From Ceratothoa steindachneri (Eukaryota > Arthropoda > Malacostraca > Isopoda > Cymothoidae): DNA of 64,000 nt. Below the pieces are notes generated by a model. That model saw nothing but the letters and a program-made list of their open reading frames with translations. It did not search any database and was not told the origin of the DNA. Of this stretch, positions 43,872 to 53,985 are shown piece after piece (the first letter of the stretch is position 1; every line of letters starts with the position of its first letter). The stretch spans positions 1,488,001-1,552,000 of the forward strand of contig OZ018328.1 of assembly GCA_963969495.1 (NCBI GenBank). The letters run 5' to 3'. The position numbers were made by a program, and so were the translations under genes.

Positions 43872-44400
43872 CTTTCATGTCCTTTTAGAGAAGACTAACT
43901 GCTATGTCAACATGCCTGCTGGGAAACTGCATCAGCTTATTTAAAAGTTGGATCTGGCTCAATATGTCGTACCACACCACTGTGTAAATGCTCATGAGGT
44001 ATGATCCCACCACCTTGAGAGGGACTGCGCTGCAATCTTTATGACAGGGTCTTTTTTGTGGTCTCTAATCTCAATCAGTGCATCTCTCACTGCAGTTGCT
44101 TTGCATCTCAGGGGCTCAACACTCTTCACTTTGCTTTCTCATCTTGCTTCAGTCTACATCTTCAAAGTGATTATTTGCATGCCTTTTTCGAGATAACTCA
44201 TCTTTCTGTTTAGGCTGAAAACAAGGTGTACAGTTTCTGCAAAATGCTTAATTAATTTGTGGCATCAGTACATCTTTAGCAGCATCAACCACCCCCTAAA
44301 TTCAATATATGAGCCCCACATGGTACAAACTGAGCTCTTGGATTAATTTTTAGGATCTTTTTCTGAGCTTTCCTGTTTGTTTTTTTTTAATGGGGATGTT
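43872..44400 (-). pseudogene. hAT transposase remnant, upstream half of split copy
   Basis: Minus-strand pieces in order are INPRAQFVPCGAHILNLGVV near 44350 (the conserved His/Leu-rich block before the catalytic core), then ESKVKSVEPLRC, AVRDALIEIRDHKKDPVIKI near 44060, and ILSQIQLLNKLMQFPSRHVD near 43940. This is the standard order of hAT (ZMYM1/TTF-type) transposases. The protein continues at 35469 on the other side of the Gypsy element. Stops are frequent. Confidence 0.8.
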
Positions 44401-46051
44401 GGCCCCATTATGCGCTGGATCTCTACATTTTCTAACCCATTGATAAGATTCTCAGTTCAAAATTCCAAAAGGAAAGGACCTGATTTAACGAGTTAGTGAA
44501 ATTTTAAACCATCACCTAAAAAATGGTTGTGACATCGCAGCTGCTAGCCCTCAAACAGCCGTTGAGATTGGTATCGTTTGGCACCTCGCGTGTATTACAT
44601 TTCTCTCCGCCAACCCGATAAAACAACACTTCAAAAGTTTCTTTCAATTCTTTCTGATAAAAATGGATTTAAGCAAGATACGAGTTGGGCAAATGTCCAA
44701 TCCAAGTGGATTCTAAATGGCAGCATGAACAAAGGAAGGCAAATTAATAATAAAAGAGGGATAAGACCACCTGTGATAAAAATAGGGGAAAAAATGGTTT
44801 AAAAGATTGCTATGCTAGAAGGAAACTAAAGTGGGACAGGCGAGGGATGGTTGAAAGGGTCAGGAAACAGGCTGAAACGGTCAGGATACAGGACAACCGG
44901 AGAATGGTGAAATGAAAACATTCCAGTGGAAGATGCGTGACTGATTGGTCCCCACCGCCAAAACGCAGCAAGGGCTGATTCGAGCGCCAGCCCAAACAAG
45001 ATGGCCGTGGAAAATATGTGATAAAAAAGTGACTCAAAAGATATTAAGGGTTTTTTCTCCCTTTCCTGTTTTTTTCGTCATACCGTGATAAAACGGGACT
45101 CAAAAGATACGAAGAAGTTTTCCATTTTGTTCCATTTTTCTCGATTACTTTTCGCTAGAAAATTTGTTCTTGTTCTTTTTTCTTTTTCTTTTTTTTTGCA
45201 GATTTTCACAGTAGTTTATTACCAATATTTTTTTTTAAATTGTCAGACTAAATCAGGTAGCACCTTCAAAAAATGAAAGCACTTCGGTAACCCTTCCCTA
45301 GTTAAGATACTTTATGAAATTACGTAAAAATAGCGCCATTCTGATTTATTCCTTTTCAGTGCGAATAAAAAAAGAGAACCATAAACGGTTACTAAAGCAT
45401 ATAAAGACAATCTTAGTTCTGAAGAGAATTAAGGAAAAGCAAAAAATTAAAAGCCGTGATAAATGTAATTGACGGTCTTCAACGCAAAAGATACTTCACT
45501 CATCCTGTAAAAAGACGTCTTTTACCCTACTTCCGGTAAAAAGTGACTAGATTTTTTTCCAAGGCTTTTTTTGTTAATTTGTAGTGATCAAATGAAAATA
45601 AATATATATATTAGATGAAAATAATAATGAGAAAATAAGCAACAATCTTTAGTAATTAAAAGTTCCTTTTAAGCAACCATTGGTGGCAACTTAGCCCGAA
45701 ACGAGCTAAAGTTAGCTCGTTTTTTTAATAATTTTTGGCTATCAAAATTTCAATTCGGCCCTGGCGCGCTTTTCTACCCACCTCCTTTAAAAGTTAGCAC
45801 CTTTTTAATCTCGATCGATAAATTATTTTTTTAGCCAATGACCTGCAATAAATATGAGAAAACCTATTATAATTAAAAATAAACTCATCCCTGTAATAAA
45901 TATGAGAGAAAAAAATCATCATAATAATGAATAGAATTCATCCGGTATTCGCCAAGATATGTTCAAACCGGCGTATACATAACAATTCAATCCAGCGTTG
46001 CCACTTCAACTGATAGATATCAATTCTTGCCTCTTGAGATTGTCAGAATAG
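44401..46051. other. AT-rich stretch without recognised genes
   Basis: About 1.65 kb with no supported coding region. A 74-codon frame at 44578-44802 has no recognisable domain. Two diverged 30-bp repeats of the type GTGATAAAA-GACTCAAAAGATA lie at about 45019 and 45083. A perfect 10-bp hairpin lies at 45700-45721. Confidence 0.5.
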
Positions 46052-46099
46052 TAACCAACATTGGCCGCAGCACCGCGCCCTAATAACTAATGTTGGTTA
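46052..46099. repeat. 11-bp perfect inverted repeat
   Basis: TAACCAACATT at 46052-46062 pairs with AATGTTGGTTA at 46089-46099 around a GC-rich 26-base loop, in otherwise AT-rich DNA. It may be a small transposon end or cruciform. No flanking duplication was seen. Confidence 0.6.
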
Positions 46100-46539
46100 G
46101 AGCACCAAAAATCAGTATTTTCGTGGAATTATTGCGGTGTGGTTGAATATTTGACTATTGCTATTGCCACGGCACACATAAAATTATATACTCTATAATT
46201 TATACACCCTTTTAATAATGTAAAAAAATAGAGCCAAAAGTTTCAAAAGTGATTGGTTGCTACAGGAAAAATATAAAGATCTGCTGTAACCTGTTGTCGT
46301 TGACTATGCAAAGTGCCGATGCAAATAATGTATGTGCATTATCAAAGCTAAAATATATGACATTGAAAGACACTTGAAACATTGGCAACATATAAAGGCT
46401 CAAGAACCATTCACTGCCCATATAAACAATATTCTTCATTTTGTTACATTAAAAAATGATTCCACTAAAGGAGAAAGTACAACGAAATTTATTCTAGACT
46501 TAATAAAGATAAGCTGCTTTTAATATTAACCATGTGTCA

Positions 46540-46930
46540 CTAGACGAGATCGCTATCAATTGCCAAAGCAATTGATGCTACAACTCTGAACTTCTGCACT
46601 CTATGTTTTGTGATGATCAAAATTATGTGTATTTGTCATTTTTAAAGCCAGTTCTTGATGAAGTTACTTGAACAAATAAACAATTTGAGAGTGAAAAATA
46701 TGACCCAGTAAAATTATTGAATGATTCAAATCAGCTGATTAATTCATTATGCTAAAAGGTAGTGATTCCTGGTACAACAATATGTAAAAAAAATCTAATT
46801 TTAAAGAACATTTAAAACCAAATCTTTATTTGGGGTACAAGTTTGAAAGTGACATAAATAGAAATGGTGAAGAAAGTGAAAGAATTAGTATTCGTTCACG
46901 TTGTAAACGTTTTTGTTATTGCGAAAATTA
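46540..46930 (+). pseudogene. Possible hAT-like protein fragment
   Basis: A plus-strand reading with several stops gives FLKPVLDEVT, FESEKYDPVKLLND, and after a shift KPNPYLGYKFESDINRNGEE and ISIRSRCKRF. The pattern resembles a conserved block of hAT/ZMYM-related proteins as I remember them, but I could not check this. It might be a decayed transposase or a decayed host gene copy. Confidence 0.35.
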
Positions 46931-47054
46931 ATACAACGAAATTAATACAATCATCCAAACATTGATTGAGCTGCAATATCCCCTTTGTTTCATAGAAAAG
47001 GGTCACTATAAACCCATAACCATCTATTACTCCCCAGCTAATTCTAAGGAAAAC

Positions 47055-47378
47055 AAATGTGCCAAATATTATGTTACATTCCCATAATCCCCCAGTTAAT
47101 CAATTTCAAAGAGTTGGCATGGACCAACAACATCAATGTTGCCTTTCAGTACGAGAATACGATTAGAAATAGCTTATCCAAAAATAGATCGATCGATAAA
47201 GAACAGGGAGTTTATTTTGTTCCCTGAAAATCATTTAATGAAGTGTATATCGGTGAAAGCAGCAGATTTCCCAAGAGAATGAATGAACATGAATGCGATA
47301 TGCGACGCGGTGCCCTTATAGGGGCTGGAGTAACGTATTCTCTCTCTTGTAGTTTTGCAGGCTGGGTTAAGTGATCAT
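47055..47378 (+). pseudogene. Penelope-like element: RT end and GIY-YIG nuclease fragment
   Basis: A plus-strand frame gives INFKELAWTNNINVAFQYEN, then GVYFVP, a stop, and EVYIGESSRFPKRMNEHECD. The VYFVP-x(n)-VYIG pair is the GIY-YIG core, with Arg and the EH motif following, as in Penelope-like retroelements whose RT is followed by this endonuclease. The frame 47241-47375 is uninterrupted and ends at a premature TGA. Upstream RT sequence is absent or unrecognisable. Confidence 0.7.
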
Positions 47379-48189
47379 CCGCTTCCTTATGGGATGAAGG
47401 AAAAATATATATATATAATTATATATAGATTCTTTATTCCTAGGTATATGGATGGAATAAGCTTCGAATATGACGAACATGGAATATAACTTTTTCTTCT
47501 TAAATAATAATAATTTTTCTGACTATCTTTTACACAGAAATACACCTATATAAATAGTTATTTTATCTACACTTAACACTACAACAATTCAACCAATCAG
47601 GATTGATATACATTTACTAGTCATTCTTCCGTTCATTTTTGGAAAAACAGCCTGAGAGTTGACAAATTGGCCAATCAGCTTTTAGACATAAAACTGTAAT
47701 GATGGCCCAATCAGCGCCATGATAGATTTAAAATGTTACTAACGTTCCAAACATTTACACATAGACTGCTTTGGTTGCCTTAGTTAGTCTACTGTACCGC
47801 TGTGACAACTCCTTATTCGGAATTTTTGAAAAGTGAATTTTCTGCGAAAATAAAAGTGAAACTGCGTGAATCGCTTTGAGTAGTGGGAAGAAAAACTGTG
47901 TAAAGCGAAAAAGCTCGATACGCTTTGCAAAGTGGACCACTGGCCTTTTTCGATTTAGGAAGGTGAAGGGCAAATCTTCACTCCTTCGTGGAGGCAAGAA
48001 CAAAAGCCTCAACTGGCCCACCCGCAAGCCTGAAGGAAGGAAAAAAAATTAAGGTGGTAAAGTTTTATAAAATTATTTGGACCTTGGCCCTTAGTTCTCT
48101 CTCCCTTCCTCCCTTTTCTTTTTTTTCAAAACCGTCTCTCAGGGTATACATATTTACATTTATTAAAATTTCATCACTTAACCTACGAT
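47379..48189. other. AT-rich spacer / possible 5' leader of the next LINE
   Basis: There is no coding signal. 47760-48189 may be the 5' UTR of the Jockey-like LINE that follows, since its ORF1 begins at 48204. A short TA run lies at 47409-47420. Confidence 0.4.
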
Positions 48190-48203
48190 AGGAAACAGGA
48201 TAA

Positions 48204-49715
48204 ATGAGGGAGACTCTCCGCATCACTCCCCGGGTCCTCTCGGAGGGCCCAAAACCAGACAGAGGAAAGGTATTTGAAGAAATTTACGGAAACTTACGAA
48301 TTGCACTGGTCAGACTCATAGACATTCAAAATGGATACTCTGCTATTTGCGCGAGGGAGGCCGACTGTGAAGCCTTGACCTCAAGCAAAGCAGTGGAATG
48401 TCTAAAGCCAATCAATCTGAAACCCCACACACCGTAGTGTAATCTGCAGGCGCCTCGACTCCTGGGTCGGGAGCCACTCGGCAGAGGACATTAAGGACGA
48501 AATGGAAAGGAACCACCCTTGGGCAAAAGTAGCTGAGGTCATTAAATTCAAAAACTACACGCACGTGTTTAAGGTTGTTTTCGAGGACACGGCTATGTCT
48601 CAAAAGGCTAAAGACAATGGTTTGCTTCTCTTTAACGTAAGAGTCTGCCCAGAGCAGATGGAACATGAGGAATTTTTAGACTTTCAAATGTGCTTTCGGT
48701 GCCTCAAGTACGGCAAACACACCAATTCCAGCTGCCCTGAGAAAGACATTACGTTATGCTCGATCTGTGCCGGTCGCGACCATTTTTGGCGCGACTGTAA
48801 GAATACCTCTCACAAATGCCTCAACTGTGAAGGCCCCCACCGGACTATGTCCATGGCATGCCAAATCAGGAAACAAGAGTTCCCAAAGCAAACCCAGTTA
48901 AAACGCGAAACGGAGGAAAAGAAGGCCAATTTCACTTATGCAAAAGTAACCAAAGCCGCGATTGCTGAGATAAACAACCAAAAGACATTCCTTCACATAG
49001 AAAATGAACAATCAACGAAAATAATATGCTGCATTTTTACTATGCACACATTGTAAACATCACACGCCCAGGTTCTTTTGCCATGGAGGTCAATCGAAAG
49101 CTCGTAAAGAACGGCCTGCAGGAGATGTGGTTCCCGGACAACCCTCCTTCAGAGAAGGTTATGCGAATAAGCGTAGCCCCTCAGGACCAAGAAACGTTCC
49201 AAAAGGTACCCGTACCTCAGAAAACAGCCAACACACGCGATTCACGTCTGAACAAGCCCAAACGAACAACACCTACAGCAAAACAAAAAGACACCACCGT
49301 TACAACAAAAACACAAACCCAGACACCAAACAAGGAAGCAGTGCGACCCAAAGAGACCAGGTCTCCACGGTCGAGAAAAACTTTAAAAACTTGTGGCCCA
49401 AGGTCAACCTTCTCATCACGAGGCAGGGAACACCAACTTAAATATGCGAGAGGTTTCAATCTCAAGCTATATGCCCCCGAATCGGCGCCCTTCCCAACTG
49501 AAATCGATTCCCGCGAAGTATCGGAGGGTCTTAGGACCGGAAGATACAAGTGGGAATGCTCAGATGAGGTTCCGGAACGGCAGGTTGAGGAGGCTCTCGC
49601 CCAAAATATGATTAAATTGACCAGTGACTGCCTCCACACGATTACGGACACAGAATACAGAAAAAAACGAAACGGCAGGGAGCGCACCCCGCCCAGTACA
49701 CCTCATGGGGATTAA
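48204..49715 (+). pseudogene. Jockey-like ORF1 (gag-like), frameshifted
   Basis: Three frames in order. 48204-48437 is the N-terminus (RLIDIQNGYSAICARE). 48502-49056 contains three CCHC knuckles (CFRCLKYGKHTNSSC, CSICAGRDHFWRDC, CLNCEGPHRTMSMAC) preceded by FNVRVCPEQME. 49026-49715 is a basic Thr/Lys/Pro-rich tail ending in SEGLRTGRYKWECSDEVPE and a short helical C-terminus. Frameshifts lie near 48440 and 49020. The same protein type is encoded at 54068-55600. It binds element RNA by analogy with Jockey/I ORF1 proteins. Confidence 0.8.
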
Positions 49716-51190
49716 GTAGATCGCGAATAAGCGTCTTCTTTAATCCCACACACACAAAATGACCAACAAACTTACGATTATACAAATGAATGTCGACGGG
49801 TGGGACGGAAAAGGTTCCATCTATGGCAACATTATGCGACAAAGTGACCCTGACATTATACTTATTTCCGAACACGGACTGACCGCGCAAAAACAATTAA
49901 AAATATTTCAATACGACGTCATTAGTAAGAATCATAGCCAGGAATGGTATGATGGCTCCGCAATAGCCTTCAAAAGAGACTAAAGTACAGAAAACTAGGT
50001 GACTTAGATGAATCATACCTTGTCATTGAGGTAGGCACTACCCGGGGGGAGGGGGCTAGTCGTGGCTACGGGGTACCAACCCCCAAGACGCGGCTATGTG
50101 CCCATGCACAACCTTCTGCAGATTTTCAGCCATCAGAAAAATGTAATTTTTGCTGGAGATCTGAATGCAAGGTGTGCAGTGGCAGGGTATACCTACTACA
50201 ACAATGCAGGCAGAAACATCGACGCACTACTTGACAGACAATACGTGATAAGGATCGGACCAGAATTCCCGACATACATAACTGGAAGACAAGCAACGAA
50301 ACCTGATATAGTCCTATCTAGTATTAGGTTTCCATACAACTACTACATTGAACTGGGCCCCAACATTTCGAGTATCCACCGGGCTATCAAAATTACAATA
50401 GGAGTAAATCCCATTCAAATAGCAATCCCAGAACGCAAAAGCTATAAGCAGGCGAACTGGGAAAGCTACAGAAATTACCTTCTAGATTATATCCCAGACC
50501 CTTTATTTTATGCCAATTTAGAAGAAATAGATAAAGAGCTGGATACAATCATTGACTACCTAATTAAAGCCGATGAAAATAGTATTTCCCATATTAAATA
50601 TAAAACCCTTCCAGCTCCCCATTGGACCCCTCCCATGAAAGCCCTGGCCCAAGAATATAAGGACCTGTCCAATGTAGTAGCGCTGATAGGCCCCAACCAC
50701 AATGCCCACAGAAGAATAAGACAGATTAAAGATGAACTCCAGACACTAATTACGGACCAACAAATATTTATATGGAACAGACTGATAGAAAGACTCGACA
50801 TAGAAAGAGACTCACACACATTCTGGCAGACATTTAAACGTTTAAAAGAAAGACCTCCACAAAAATTAAAGAAATTGACGAGACTTGGGGAGATTGAGGA
50901 AATGTTTAGGATTTTCTGGTCCTCAATCTTCAAAATTACCTCAGAAGAAAATGACAATTACGACCTCGAATTCGAGACTGACATAATCCAACAGCTAAAC
51001 ACACAAATACACAGAACCTCTCCTCATCATTGTGTGTCGCAGGAAAGAGTGATGGAGGGCTATGGTAGTAAAATTGCCTTAGAACTCTCCGTTGCTCTAA
51101 GAACCTTTCGTTCAAAGAGCACCTGGTACCATGGGGGTGATCAGGGAGAATTTCATCAAGGCTCCGCCTAACGTTGGAGTGGGCTACTTA

Positions 51191-52110
51191 TGAGGGGCAG
51201 TCAATAAGTTTTGCAATTTAGATATAAGGAAACGAGATATGAGGAAAAGTGTTTTATTATTTTTCAATATAACTACCCTTGACTTCAATGCACCTGCGCC
51301 ACTTGTCCCTGAGGCTTAAAATTCCCGACAACCAGAAATCTCCCGACTGCTGTTCAATCCACTCCTGGACGGCGAGCTGGACATCTTCATCGTCCCCAAA
51401 CCGGCGTCCACGCAGTGCAGCCTTGAGCTGGCGGAATAAAAAGTAGTCGCTGGACTGTAGGAGGGATCGTTGAGCTCCTCGAATCCGCATTTGCGCAGGG
51501 CAGCTTGTGCAACTCTGGCCTTGTGGACTTTGACGACGTTGAAGTCGATCATGGGGAGTGAGGTTTCTAGAGACCCAACGGGCAGAGACCTTGGTCATGG
51601 CCAAATTGTCGTGGGTCATGTTGATAACACTTCCATATGATATTCCAAGTTCTCGCTCGATTTCTTCGACCTTCACCTGTCGATTTTTGAGGATCATCCT
51701 CTCCACACGGGCCACATTGTCCTCGTTGGTCACGTCTGACGGGCGTCCTGGACGGGAGTCATCTTCAAGGGACTCACGACCATGGTGGAACTCCCTATTT
51801 CAGCGAGCAATGGTTGCATAGGAAGGGGCGGTGTCCGTGTACACTGCAACCATGCGTTCATGAATCTATTTTGCATTATTGCCTTCTTGGGTCAATAATT
51901 TGATAACTGCGCGGTGCTCAACCTTCTCCAAATGGTGAAAAATTTGTGACTGACGATCTGCGATCAGCTACTGCTTCTTAAATAGACGAGGCAGGAGCGT
52001 GCGGCTGCAGGTCCTGACTTGTCATAACTTGTCCTAACACCCCCACAAATAGCCATCCCCCTTCCTCTGTTTTGCCCTACCGATTCACAAAACTTATTGA
52101 CGGCCCCTCG
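51191..52110 (-). mobile_element. Internally deleted mariner element inside the LINE
   Basis: The left end 51191-51213 (TGAGGGGCAGTCAATAAG) and the reverse complement of 52088-52110 (CGAGGGGCCGTCAATAAG) match at 21 of 23 bases. TA flanks at 51189-51190 and 52111-52112. Removing it brings the two parts of the LINE ORF2 together. At 920 bp it is shorter than an autonomous mariner. Confidence 0.92.
51257..51840 (-). pseudogene. Mariner transposase with central deletion
   Basis: The minus-strand frame 51733-51257 encodes the second helix-turn-helix region (DNVARVERMILKNRQVKVEE, IERELGISYGSV, KVSARWVSRNLT) and then jumps to the C-terminal DYFLFRQLKAALRGRRFGDD. In full mariners more than 100 residues, including the first catalytic Asp, lie between these blocks, so they are deleted. 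The third Asp region survives as SDYFLF. Further N-terminal sequence (to about 51840) is in another frame. Confidence 0.85.
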
Positions 52111-53394
52111 TAACATCATGAACGCCGCTCTGAACACGGGCTCCTTCCCCGATCAGTGGAAAATGGACAAGATGATTTTCCGCCCAAAATCGAGAAAGCC
52201 CCCGGACAGCTCTGTCAGCTTTCGGCTGATATCTCTCTTAGAATTTGCTGGCAAAGTCTTCGAGAAGATATTGGCTAATAGAATCAACTCTTTTCTCGAC
52301 GAAGCCAACTTGCATAACGAGCAACAACACGGCTTCAGAAGGTAAAGAGGGACTGACACGGCACTAGCCGTTATCACCGAAAAGCTTGCCAAGATCAAGG
52401 CAGACAAAAGGCATGCTGACCTGGTGCTCCGCGATGTCAAAAAAGCTTTTGATAAGGTTTGGAAGAGAGGGCTACAATTTAAGATCATTCAAGTAGGCCT
52501 CACCCCCATTCTTAAGAGTATTCTATGTGACTACATAATAGAAAGGAGAACATACATTTATATCAGAGGATACAAAGGCTCCGAATTTGAGCTCGAAACA
52601 GGGGTCCCACAAGGGGGCTGTCTCAGTCCCCTTTTATACAACATCTATATAAGCGACCTACCACAACCTCTCTCCGAGGGTACGATATACGTTCAGTTCG
52701 CTGACGATATATCACAAATTTGTACCGCCGCTTATGTTCACAGGGAATTTATGGCAAGAAATACGGCTAGGGAGATTTCTAACATCAACTTTTTCGAGAG
52801 GAGATGGAAGATATCAACCAATGCCCCAAAATCCAAACTAATTTCCATGTTTCGCAAGACCTTCAATGACATACGGGTAGAAGGGGAACGAATCCCCTAC
52901 TGCCTGGAAGGGACGGTTCTAGGGCTCAAAATCACCACAGGGGGCTACAAGAGTCATATCGAGCGAACAGTCTCGAATCGCAAGAGAGATTTAAGGGATT
53001 TCTATAGGTTCCGTGACTTAAATCCTTCAAAATCACTCAAGATATCGAATGCGTGCATTCGCTCGAGACTCTTGTACCCCCCGGTGCCGTTGAACGCGAG
53101 CGCCAAGACCTACATTGCGAAACTACAAGTCATCCAGAATAAAGCGGTTTTGCTTATTACAAACACCCGAAGAAGAGAACATAAACGACAGAGGTAGCTA
53201 CACGACTCGGTTGGATTATTTCCGATCAACGTGGCGCTCCACGAGAGAGCTAAGAGGATCTGGCAAGCTATTGGCGCCTGCTTGACCACTGAATTCTCTC
53301 GTACACACCTAGACATTGAGGTCAACCGACAAATAAGACCATTCAAAAGCAGCAAAATACAGTCTTATGGTGACGTGACTCCCAAATACATATG

Positions 53395-53985
53395 AGAAAA
53401 TCGACAAAAGACAGAAAACGACGAGTGTAATGCACAAGTTTTTTCTTTAGTGAAAATAAATTTCAAAATGAACTCAAACTTTGCTAAAAATTCAAATTCA
53501 AATAAAATTTAAATAATTTTTTTTTCAAATAACCACAGCGGGAATAAAAATCCCGTTTCAAATAAAGGCTTGAATGCCAAAAGATCATTAAGATCTTAAA
53601 ACCTAAAAATTAAATTAACTAGATTAATTTAATTAAATAAACTATACATATATAGTTTATTAAATAAAAACAAAACAAATATATACAAAAACCAAAACAA
53701 CAGAGCTACCCTTTCACCAGGGACCTTTTTAGTCTGTCTCCCACACATTCTCTATTCTTTAAATTCACCCTTTTAACCCCTTTCCTCTCTTACTATTTTT
53801 CTCTCTAACTCTGCCTAAATTTGACCACTTTTTTATGTCCAATGTCCAATGTCCGTTTACACATAAACACGGCTGAAATCAATTTTCAGAATTTTTAGGC
53901 TTTTTAGAGTAGATTAAATACGAGTAGACTTAGACGAGTAGAGTTTCGAATTCATCGTGTCTGGCCGTGGCAAAGGAGAAAAAGT
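53395..53985. other. AT-rich interval between two Jockey-like LINEs
   Basis: There is no coding signal. A perfect 11-bp inverted repeat (AATAAACTATA/TATAGTTTATT) is at about 53635-53660. The stretch probably contains the 3' UTR of the first LINE and the 5' UTR of the second. Confidence 0.5.

Larger units (their letters stand above)
48190..53394 (+). mobile_element. Jockey-like LINE with ORF1 and ORF2, interrupted by mariner
   Basis: ORF1 (48204-49715) with CCHC knuckles is followed after 43 bases by ORF2 (49759-53394) with APE endonuclease and RT but no RNase H. Without the 51191-52110 mariner, ORF2 would be about 905 codons, the size of Jockey-clade ORF2. The 5' boundary is approximate. The 3' UTR and tail after 53394 are unclear. 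Confidence 0.8.
49759..53394 (+). pseudogene. Jockey-like ORF2 (EN-RT), broken and split by mariner
   Basis: The start ATG 49759 begins the endonuclease directly (TIIQMNVDGWDG, then LISEHGL). A stop at 49981 and an indel follow. 50062-51171 continues with FAGDLNARCAVAG (the GDxNA motif) and the linker. The mariner interrupts at 51190. RT follows: 52113-52345 (FPDQWKMDKMIFRPKSRKPP, QQHGFRR), a stop at 52343, 52424-53197 (DVKKAFDKVWKRGL, GVPQGGCLSP, FADDIS), then a shifted frame to 53394. RNase H is absent, which separates it from family F. All breaks are small indels or stops. Confidence 0.85.

Noticed and set aside
44578..44802. 74-codon frame as a gene
   Set aside because: No recognisable domain and no supporting context. 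Frames of this length occur by chance in AT-rich DNA.
45700..45721. Hairpin followed by T-run resembling a bacterial terminator
   Set aside because: The window is eukaryotic and no transcription unit ends here.
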